DNA of 64,000 bases from Streptomyces sp. JH14 (lineage in GTDB: Bacteria > Actinomycetota > Actinomycetes > Streptomycetales > Streptomycetaceae), in contig NZ_JAJNEL010000001.1 of the NCBI RefSeq assembly GCF_029428675.1, positions 186,001 to 250,000 of the forward strand. Reading direction: 5' to 3'. A program made the position numbers and the translations under genes. Shown one piece after another: positions 58,334 through 64,000 of the stretch; the first letter of the stretch is position 1; each line of letters begins with the position of its first letter. The notes under the pieces are model-generated. The model was not told where the DNA came from. It ran no database searches and saw only the letters and a list, made by a program, of their open reading frames with translations.

Positions 58334-59026
58334 ATGCCGATCAAGGGTGTGCTCTTCGACTTCTCCGGGACCCTGTTCCGTATCGAACCGGTCCGGTCCT
58401 GGCTGGGTGCGGTGCTGGCCCAGCGGGGGGTGGCCGTGGCCGGTGCCGACTTCGAGCGGTACGTGAAGGAACTCACGGCCGCCGGGGCACTGCCGGGCGG
58501 CCCGGACCCTCAGCGCGTACCCGACCGGCTCGCCGAGGCGTGGGCCACCCGCGACGCGAACGCGGAACGGCACCGGGAGGTGTACACCGGGCTGGCCCGG
58601 CAGGTGGCCCTGCCCGATCCCGGGCTGTACGACGCGCTGTACGACCGGCACAGGTCACCGGCGGCGTGGCGCCCGTACCCGGACGCGGCGGAGGTACTGG
58701 GGGCGCTGCGTGCGCGCGGGGTCCGGATCGGCGTGGTGAGCAACATCGGCTGGGATCTGCGGCCGGTCTTCGGCGCCCATGGTCTGGACGGCTTCGTCGA
58801 CGCCTATGTCCTGTCCTATGAGCACGGCATCCAGAAGCCGGATCCACAGCTCTTTCACATCGCCTGCACACTCATCGGCCAGGATCCGACGAATGTGGTG
58901 ATGGTCGGTGACGACCGGCACGCGGACGGCGGGGCCGCGGCGCTGGGGTGCGAGGTGCGCTTCGTGGACCACCTGCCTGTGGAGGAACGGCCGGACGGAC
59001 TGCGGGCGCTGGGACTGGTTCCCTGA
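58334..59026 (+). CDS. HAD family hydrolase with altered motif I
   Basis: The protein has 230 residues. Motif I reads VLFDFSGTLFRIE: the nucleophile Asp is kept but the second Asp (DxD) is Ser. Motif II is IGVVSNIG, the motif III Lys is in EHGIQKPDPQLF, and motif IV is VMVGDDRHADGGAAALG. The DFSGT variant lacks the usual acid/base, so it may be slow, have another specificity (haloacid dehalogenases also lack it) or be a binder. Spacing of 18 bp to the PAP2 gene suggests co-transcription. Confidence 0.9.
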   Translation: MPIKGVLFDFSGTLFRIEPVRSWLGAVLAQRGVAVAGADFERYVKELTAAGALPGGPDPQRVPDRLAEAWATRDANAERHREVYTGLARQVALPDPGLYDALYDRHRSPAAWRPYPDAAEVLGALRARGVRIGVVSNIGWDLRPVFGAHGLDGFVDAYVLSYEHGIQKPDPQLFHIACTLIGQDPTNVVMVGDDRHADGGAAALGCEVRFVDHLPVEERPDGLRALGLVP

Positions 59027-59105
59027 TACGGGCGGGGGGACATGTGAGAGATGTCCCTGACGCCCAATGGGTCGGATTGTCACACCGGGGCCTTAGCCTG
59101 GAGGC

Positions 59106-59282
59106 ATGTCCCGTTCTCCGTACTCATCCGATTCCGTGCGTTCCGCCGCCGCGGTGAATGAAGAGATTCGCGACCTGTGGCAGCGCTCCGGCGGATGCCT
59201 TTCCCCGGACGACGAGGAGCAGTACCAGCGACTGCTCGTGGAGTGGGCCGCGGTGACCGGCGGGAACGCGCGGGCCGCGTGA
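59106..59282 (+). CDS. Small conserved hypothetical protein (58 residues)
   Basis: The frame reads MSRSPYSSDSVRSAAAVNEEIRDLWQRSGGCLSPDDEEQYQRLLVEWAAVTGGNARAA. The helical, charged pattern VNEEIRxLWxxxGGxLxxxxEExYxxLLxEWAA is, as I recall, conserved in streptomycetes. CTGGAGG just before the ATG gives a ribosome site (GGAGG), very close to it. A perfect 11 bp hairpin follows the stop by three bases. No known function. Confidence 0.65.
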   Translation: MSRSPYSSDSVRSAAAVNEEIRDLWQRSGGCLSPDDEEQYQRLLVEWAAVTGGNARAA

Positions 59283-59285
59283 ACC

Positions 59286-59310
59286 CTGTCCCCCGGACGC
59301 CGGGGGACAG
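59286..59310 (+). terminator. Hairpin directly after the 58-residue protein gene
   Basis: CTGTCCCCCGG-ACG-CCGGGGGACAG is a perfect 11 bp stem with a 3-base loop, starting three bases after the stop codon. Confidence 0.75.
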
Positions 59311-59345
59311 CCGATTCCGACGATCCCCCGTGTCGCCGGAATCGG
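59311..59345. repeat. Second hairpin (CCGATTCCG...CGGAATCGG)
   Basis: A 9 bp stem, extendable by CGA/TCG to 12 bp with one bulge, follows the first hairpin without a gap. It may back up the terminator. Confidence 0.5.
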
Positions 59346-59494
59346 GCAGCCCCGGTCGACCTGCGCCGTGAGGCACCGGTCGGCGGCTGCGCCGATGACG
59401 GACAGCATGCACCGGTCAACGCAGAGGTACAGCATGTGCCCGCAGGGCGCATCGGTCAATGAGGCGTCGCACCGCACTCCGCCGCGAGCGGATT
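59346..59494. other. Intergenic, no gene seen
   Basis: Between the hairpins nothing with coding character is visible on either strand; short open frames overlap and contradict one another. Confidence 0.4.
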
Positions 59495-59522
59495 CCCGCC
59501 GGGCGGAGAACCGCCCGGCGGG
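59495..59522 (-). terminator. 12 bp perfect hairpin, terminator of the LVIVD gene
   Basis: CCCGCCGGGCGG-AGAA-CCGCCCGGCGGG is a perfect stem 62 bp after the stop of the LVIVD gene (read on the minus strand). Confidence 0.75.
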
Positions 59523-59523
59523 A

Positions 59524-59545
59524 GGCGCCGTGAGCACACGGCGCC
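59524..59545 (-). terminator. Second hairpin next to the LVIVD terminator
   Basis: GGCGCCGTG-AGCA-CACGGCGCC is a perfect 9 bp stem with a 4-base loop, directly adjoining the 59495-59522 hairpin and 40 bp after the LVIVD stop codon. Confidence 0.7.
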
Positions 59546-59584
59546 GTAACGGCCCGTTCGCCCGCCGTCACCCGTGCAGTCGGA

Positions 59585-61075
59585 TCACCTGGCGAAGTAG
59601 TCCGGCTGCGTCTGCACGTTGAGCTCCGGCATGCGCACCCGCTTCGCCGGGTCGGTCCGCCGGTCGTCGAGCTTCAGCACGTCGAAGCCCTTGGCGATGT
59701 CGTTGGAGTAGATGTACCCGTTGTAGTAGTACGCCGACCAGGGGCCGGCCGTGGTGACGGCGTCGAGGCTGACGGGACCGCGCTCGAAGTACCCGATCTC
59801 CTTCGGTGCCGAGGAGTCGGTGAAGTCCCATACCGAGACCCCGCCCTGGTACCAGGCCTGGACCATCAGGTCGCGGCCCTTGACCGGGATGATCGAACCG
59901 TTGTGGGCGACGCAGACCTCGGTGGTGGCCTGCGGGCGGTCGATCTTGAAGTAGCTGCGGAAGACCAGCTTGCGGTGATCGCCCTTGCCGACGATGTCGT
60001 AGATGCCGTCGGCGCCGCGCTTCGGCCCGATCTCGTCGTTGCAGGTGGCAGCGCCACCGCCGCCGAGCTCATCGGTGAACACGACCTTGTCGGCCTTCTG
60101 GTTGAACGTCGCCGAGTGCCAGAACGCGAAGTTCACATTGTCCTGGACCCGGTCGATGATCTTCGGGTTCTCCGGATCCTTGATGGAGAACAGCAGACCG
60201 TCGCCCATGCAGGCACCGGCGGCCAGGTCCTGCGACGGCAGCACGGTGATGTCGTGGCAGCCGGTCGTCTTCGAGACACCCGGATTGGTGGGCGCGCCCG
60301 GGTTGCCGCCGTCCGGGAAGAGCACCGGGAAGTTCACGATCGCGGCCTTCTCGGGCGCCTTGCGCGGCACCTTGATGACCGAGATCCCGTCGTGCGGCGG
60401 CTGGCAGTCGGGGAACGTGTCGCTCGGCGAGTACGACGAGACGTACACATACACGCTGCTGCGCTCCGGAACCAGCGTGTGGGTGTGCGAGCCGCACGCG
60501 GTCTCGACGGCGGCGACGTACTTCGGGTTGCGCTTGTCGCTGATGTCGAAGATCTTCATGCCCTCCCAGGAGGACTTCTCCGTGGCGGGCTGGGTGGCGC
60601 TGGCGCACGAGTTGTCGCTGCGCGAGGAGTCGGTGGACAGGAACAGCAGGTTCCCGGAGACCGAGATGTCGTTCTGGGATCCCGGGCAGAGGACCTGGGT
60701 GACGGTCTTCGGGGACCTCGGGTTGCTGATGTCGTAGATCCGGAAACCGTCGTAGTTCCCGGCGAACGCGTACTTCCCCTGGAAGGCCAGGTCCGTGTTG
60801 AGGCCCTTGAGCGCGTCCTTCGGGATGTTGACCAGCGGGGTGATGTTGTCGCTGTGGACGATCTCGTCCACGCCGGGTATCTCGCCGTCCTCGATGGCGG
60901 CCGTGGCGACTGCCTCCTGGGCGGCGGAGAGACCGGTACGGGTGGCGGATGAATCACCGGGGTCGGGCGTCGCGGCCGCGGGTCCGGCCGTCAGCAGAGC
61001 GGCGAAGAGTCCGGCGGCGGCAGCCGCCACACCCAGACGTCTGCGCCGCACCTGGGTGGTGTGCAACGAAGTCAC
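59585..61075 (-). CDS. Secreted LVIVD repeat-containing protein
   Basis: The protein has 496 residues. The signal peptide runs to about residue 37 (RRRRLGVAAAAAGLFAALLTAGPAAA), with a twin-Arg-like start. The mature part has beta-propeller repeats of the LVIVD type: GFRIYDISNPRSPKTVTQVLCPGSQNDISVSGNLLFLSTDSS, GMKIFDISDKRNPKYVAAVETACGSHTHTLV and GVSVWDFTDSSAPKEIGYFERG. HTHTL and DVLKLDD stretches may bind metal. The GTG at 61075 has GGAGG before it. It is divergent from the DUF305 lipoprotein. It probably acts at the cell surface; function unknown. Confidence 0.88.
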   Translation of the reverse strand: MTSLHTTQVRRRRLGVAAAAAGLFAALLTAGPAAATPDPGDSSATRTGLSAAQEAVATAAIEDGEIPGVDEIVHSDNITPLVNIPKDALKGLNTDLAFQGKYAFAGNYDGFRIYDISNPRSPKTVTQVLCPGSQNDISVSGNLLFLSTDSSRSDNSCASATQPATEKSSWEGMKIFDISDKRNPKYVAAVETACGSHTHTLVPERSSVYVYVSSYSPSDTFPDCQPPHDGISVIKVPRKAPEKAAIVNFPVLFPDGGNPGAPTNPGVSKTTGCHDITVLPSQDLAAGACMGDGLLFSIKDPENPKIIDRVQDNVNFAFWHSATFNQKADKVVFTDELGGGGAATCNDEIGPKRGADGIYDIVGKGDHRKLVFRSYFKIDRPQATTEVCVAHNGSIIPVKGRDLMVQAWYQGGVSVWDFTDSSAPKEIGYFERGPVSLDAVTTAGPWSAYYYNGYIYSNDIAKGFDVLKLDDRRTDPAKRVRMPELNVQTQPDYFAR

Positions 61076-61254
61076 TGCGTCCTCCCCTGAACCAGTACGT
61101 AGTTGAACTATCGATCGACCCCGGCAGTATCGTCCTCCCCATGGGTATCCCAACAGATGGCAACAGAGACGTAATGAAAGTTTCTGACACGTGAGATTCC
61201 TGATGCGTGGTGAATGATCCGCAACTACCCCATGTGACGCTGGAGGAAGCTTTG

Positions 61255-61920
61255 TTGATTTACCGTCAGGTTGCGAAGGTACGCAGATCCGTGGTCGCCG
61301 CCGTCGTCACGGCAGCCGTGCTCTCCCTCGGCGCGTGCGATGCGGGCGACGGAGACACAGCCGCGAACACCAAGGCGGACAGGGGTCCTTCGGTCGTGGC
61401 CCCGGGCAAGCCGGGCGAGCCCGCGCAGACGCTGTCCGTCGAGGAGGCCGCGAAGGCGGCGGGGGACGACACTCCCAACTCGGCCGACTTCCGCTACGTA
61501 CAGCAGATGATCCAGCATCACGCGCAGGCCGTGGAGTTGACCGGCCTTGTGCCCTCACGGGCCTCGTCCAGCGCGGTCAAGCGGCTCGCCGAGCGCATCT
61601 CCGCGGCGCAGAAGCCGGAGATCGGCGCCATGGAGGGCTGGCTCACGCACCACGGCGGCAGGAAGCCGCAGAGCGGGCACGACCACGCCGGGATGCCCGG
61701 CATGGCGACGCAGGCACAGCTGCAGCAGCTGCGGGCGGCGAAGGGCAAGGCCTTCGACGAGCTCTTCCTGAAGCTGATGATCACGCACCACCAGGGAGCG
61801 GTCACGATGGCGACCGAGGCCCTCTCGCAGGGGAACAACGTCCAGGTCGAGGAGATGGCGGGCGATGTCGTCGCCCAGCAGACCGTCGAGATCGACCGGA
61901 TGCGCGCCCTGTCCTCCTGA
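61255..61920 (+). CDS. DUF305 family lipoprotein
   Basis: This 221-residue protein has a signal and lipobox (VVAAVVTAAVLSLGACDAG) giving a lipid-anchored extracellular protein. The DUF305 core is FRYVQQMIQHHAQAVELTGL...GMEGWL-like AMEGWLTHHGGRKPQSGHDHAGMPGMATQAQLQQLRAAKGKAFDELFLKLMITHHQGAVTMATEAL. The HHxQAV and HHxGAVxMA pairs and the Met/His-rich HDHAGMPGMA loop suggest copper binding. TTG 61255 is chosen: GGAGGA lies seven bases upstream. The longer frame from GTG 61207 has no ribosome site. Confidence 0.9.
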   Translation: MIYRQVAKVRRSVVAAVVTAAVLSLGACDAGDGDTAANTKADRGPSVVAPGKPGEPAQTLSVEEAAKAAGDDTPNSADFRYVQQMIQHHAQAVELTGLVPSRASSSAVKRLAERISAAQKPEIGAMEGWLTHHGGRKPQSGHDHAGMPGMATQAQLQQLRAAKGKAFDELFLKLMITHHQGAVTMATEALSQGNNVQVEEMAGDVVAQQTVEIDRMRALSS

Positions 61921-61998
61921 CGCGCCGCACGGTCGCGCCTCTCCCCTGGCCGGGCAACCGGTGCGATGCTGGAGGCACCCTCAGGGAAGAGGTGCGCC

Positions 61999-63381
61999 GT
62001 GCTCCGTGTCGCCGTCGTCGGCTCCGGACCCAGCGGGGTCTACACCGCCCAGTCTCTGGTCGCGCAGACCCGGGTGCCCGATGTCCGGGTGGACGTGCTG
62101 GACCGGCTGCCCTGCCCGTACGGCCTCGTGCGATACGGCGTCGCCCCCGACCACGAGAAGATCAAGTCTCTGCAGAACAGTCTGCGGACCGTCCTGGAGC
62201 ACGAGCGGATCACCTTTCTCGGAAATGTCCAGGTCGGCGGCGACGGACTGCCACCCGAACGGCTCAGGGAGCTGTATCACGCGGTGGTCTACTGCGTCGG
62301 GGCCGCCACCGACCGCAGTCTCGGGGTGCCGGGCGAGAATCTGCCCGGCAGCCACTCGGCGACGGAGTTCGTCTCCTGGTACAGCGCACACCCCGATGCG
62401 GCTGCCGACGGCTTTGCCCTGCAGGCCCGTTCGGTCGTGGTGATCGGCGTCGGCAATGTGGCCGTCGACGTGGCACGGATCCTGGCGCGGAGCGCCGAGG
62501 AGCTGCGGCCCACCGACGTGCCGCACCCGGCGCTCGATGTGCTGGCCGGCAGCCGGGTCCGCGAGGTGCACATGGCGGGCAGGCGCGGACCGTCGCAGGC
62601 CAGGTTCACCACCAAGGAGCTGCGTGAGCTGGGCACGCTGCCCGGAGCGCGGGTCGTGGTGGAGGAGGCGGAACTGGCCCGCGATCCGGCATACGCCCCC
62701 GGCGCTGCGCCGTCGGATGTACCCGCGCCCCTGTCGGGGGTGGCCCGACGCAATGTCGAGGTGCTGCGCGGGTGGGCCGAGGCCGGTGCCCCCGCCAGCG
62801 GGCCGGACCCGGTGCGCACGATCCACCTGCGGTTCTTCCTGCGCCCGGTCGAGCTCCTGGAACGGGACGGGCGGGTCGCCGGGGTGCGCTTCGCGCACAC
62901 CGCTCCGGACGGCAGCGGGGGCGTACAGGACACGGGGGCGTACGAGGACATCGACGCCCAGCTCGTTCTGCGGGCGGTCGGCTACCGCGGGCTGCCGCTG
63001 CCCGGCCTGCCGTTCGATCCGGCCCGCGGCACCGTGCCCCATCTGGCGGGACGGGTGCTCCGGGACGGGGCACCGGCGCCCGGTGAGTATGTCGCGGGCT
63101 GGATCAAGCGGGGGCCGACCGGGGTGATCGGCTCCAACCGGTCGTGCGCGAAGGAGACCGTGGCGTCGTTGCTGGATGACGCGCCGCAGCTCTCCGGGCG
63201 GCCGACGGCGCCCGATCCCGTCGCCGCACTGCGGGCATGGGGGCTGCGGCCGGTGCAATGGGACGGCTGGCAGTCGATCGAGCGGGCGGAGGCGGCATGG
63301 GGGCGGTCGCTGGGCCGTGGGCCGGTGAAGATCCCGGACTGGGCGGGACTGCTGGAGGCCGCACACAGCAGCCCGCACTGA
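61999..63381 (+). CDS. FAD-dependent NADP reductase, FprA/adrenodoxin-reductase type
   Basis: The protein has 460 residues: VLRVAVVGSGPSGVYTAQSLVAQTRVPDVRVDVLDRLPCPYGLVRYGVAPDHEKIKSLQNSL, in which the GSGPSGxY FAD loop and the RLPxPxGLVRxGVAPDHxxxK block are the ferredoxin-NADP reductase (FprA) signature. The NADP site is SVVVIGVGNVAVDVARILAR. The C-terminal GYRGLPLPGLPFD and GWIKRGPTGVIGSNR close the FAD pocket. It moves electrons from NADPH to ferredoxin, which in actinomycetes serves P450 enzymes. GTG 61999 is preferred; the in-frame ATG at 61966 adds unsupported residues. Confidence 0.93.
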   Translation: MLRVAVVGSGPSGVYTAQSLVAQTRVPDVRVDVLDRLPCPYGLVRYGVAPDHEKIKSLQNSLRTVLEHERITFLGNVQVGGDGLPPERLRELYHAVVYCVGAATDRSLGVPGENLPGSHSATEFVSWYSAHPDAAADGFALQARSVVVIGVGNVAVDVARILARSAEELRPTDVPHPALDVLAGSRVREVHMAGRRGPSQARFTTKELRELGTLPGARVVVEEAELARDPAYAPGAAPSDVPAPLSGVARRNVEVLRGWAEAGAPASGPDPVRTIHLRFFLRPVELLERDGRVAGVRFAHTAPDGSGGVQDTGAYEDIDAQLVLRAVGYRGLPLPGLPFDPARGTVPHLAGRVLRDGAPAPGEYVAGWIKRGPTGVIGSNRSCAKETVASLLDDAPQLSGRPTAPDPVAALRAWGLRPVQWDGWQSIERAEAAWGRSLGRGPVKIPDWAGLLEAAHSSPH

Positions 63382-63429
63382 CACGAGGCCACGGAACCGG
63401 GACCGGGACCGCGGCGCCGCGTCAGCCCC

Positions 63430-63556
63430 AGGGCCTTTCGTTTGGATCATGCTGGGCTCGCGGGGGCCGGCACGCACATCTGCCGCGTTGTCGTCAGTCC
63501 TCTACGCTCCGCGGCGGGCCGCTCCCTGATCCAGCCTGAGCCAGACGAAAGGTCCT
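63430..63556 (-). mobile_element. Second MITE-like element, family B (127 bp)
   Basis: The ends AGGGCCTTTCGTTTGG (63430-63445) and CCAGACGAAAGGTCCT (63541-63556) form a 16 bp inverted repeat with two mismatches, and near-symmetric GATCA/TGATC motifs follow inwards. There is no ORF. The right end supplies part of the TAG stop (63555-63557) of the ArsR gene. It is unrelated in sequence to family A. Confidence 0.7.
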
Positions 63557-63932
63557 AGCCCAGCCGGTCCGCCTGCCGGTTCACGGCGGCGAGGATGCTG
63601 TCGAGCAGCCCGGGGAACAGCGCGTCGAGGTCGTCGCGGCGCAGCCCGTTCATCTTGGAGGTGCCCCGGTAGGTCTGGCTGATGATGCCGCTCTCGCGCA
63701 GCACCCGGAAGTGGTGCGTGGTCGTGGACTTGGACACCGGCAGCTCGATACGGGAGCAGGTGAGCTCGTCCTCGACGGCGGCCAGCACACGGACCACCCG
63801 CAGACGCATCGGGTCGGAGAGCGCGTGGAGCACCGACTCGATCCGGATCTCCTCGCGCGCAGGGTGGGCGAGGGTGCGGACGCCGGTGCCCGGGGCGGCC
63901 TCGCTGATGGCAGTGACGGTGGCGTCGGTCAC
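63555..63932 (-). CDS. ArsR family winged-helix regulator
   Basis: This 125-residue protein has the DNA-binding part RIESVLHALSDPMRLRVVRVLAAVEDELTCSRIELPVSKSTTTHHFRVLRESGIISQTYRGTSKMNGLRRDDLDALFPGLLDSIL. The SKSTxTHHFxVLRExGIIxxxxxGTxxxxxLRxxDLxxRFPGLL pattern fits the actinobacterial ArsR branch that has no ELCVCD metal site, so it probably senses an organic or redox ligand. Its stop overlaps the end of the family-B MITE. A perfect GTACGA-N6-TCGTAC palindrome lies 40 bp upstream. Confidence 0.9.
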   Translation of the reverse strand: MTDATVTAISEAAPGTGVRTLAHPAREEIRIESVLHALSDPMRLRVVRVLAAVEDELTCSRIELPVSKSTTTHHFRVLRESGIISQTYRGTSKMNGLRRDDLDALFPGLLDSILAAVNRQADRLG

Positions 63933-63971
63933 GGTGGCTCCACTTCGTCGCTGCGTCCGGACGGGTCCATG

Positions 63972-63989
63972 GTACGAGGCTCATCGTAC
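63972..63989. promoter_or_regulatory. GTACGA-N6-TCGTAC operator before the ArsR gene
   Basis: GTACGA (63972-63977) and TCGTAC (63984-63989) form a perfect inverted repeat 40 bp upstream of the ArsR start. It is a natural autoregulatory site; a neighbour to the right, beyond the window, may share it. Confidence 0.55.
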
Positions 63990-64000
63990 TTTGCCGAGCG

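Overview
The window is high-GC actinobacterial chromosome and almost certainly Streptomyces. Codon use is strongly GC3-biased, GTG and TTG starts are common, and several promoters appear leaderless. Genus-typical genes include a mycothiol-dependent MDMPI-fold enzyme, F420/PPOX enzymes, DUF6421, DUF5134 and DUF5937 proteins, a SHOCT protein, and a sugar ABC importer without its own ATPase. I see no rRNA, tRNA, CRISPR array or intact transposase. Homology calls come from recognising motifs; no search was run.

Layout. 1-11.8 kb: end of an ABC exporter operon, a TetR gene broken by a MITE-like repeat, a ROK regulator with a divergent MFS gene, a MarR/MFS pair, a LuxR-type two-component system and a TetR/F420-enzyme pair. 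11.9-21.8 kb: geranylgeranyl-reductase-like enzyme, M20 peptidase, kinase-NUDIX fusion, a PPOX enzyme, relics of mobile DNA, then an XRE-cupin / EamA / B3-B4 / DHDPS-like cassette and an Excalibur protein. 22-28.2 kb: sugar ABC importer divergent from a secreted GH27 alpha-galactosidase, then a small secreted protein. 28.6-33.6 kb: a two-gene STAND locus, an NB-ARC ATPase with about 24 nearly identical 42-residue TPR units plus a small partner. 33.8-43 kb: CGNR regulator/MFS, a SpoIIE-type phosphatase with an inserted segment, ROK sugar kinase/LacI, DUF5937-ArsR/MFS. 43-49.9 kb: aldolase-like DUF6986 protein, etfBA, flavin reductase behind a leader peptide, thioredoxin, PlsC, a second B3/B4 protein and a transglutaminase-like protein. 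49.9-53.2 kb: DUF6421-SDR-threonine aldolase operon. 53.5-64 kb: two further MITE copies around GDPD, GNAT and VOC genes, a DUF5134-M56-PAP2-HAD run, divergent LVIVD and DUF305 genes, an FprA-like reductase, and an ArsR gene whose stop lies in a second kind of inverted-repeat element.

How it fits together. Most of the window is local regulator/target pairs with a palindrome between them: ROK/MFS, MarR/MFS, TetR/Ddn-like, XRE/EamA, CGNR/MFS, LacI/ROK. The two-component system and the left-edge ABC operon carry the same rare 7-4-7 palindrome, so they may be one regulon. The alpha-galactosidase and the ABC genes form a galactoside-use locus. The STAND/TPR locus is the best candidate for a poorly described (defence-like) system. 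The MITE family, with three 165-166 bp copies and one 40 bp relic, is the clearest mobile signal: one copy destroyed a regulator and a second supplies the stop codon of a small ORF. An unrelated inverted-repeat element near the right end supplies the stop codon of the ArsR gene.
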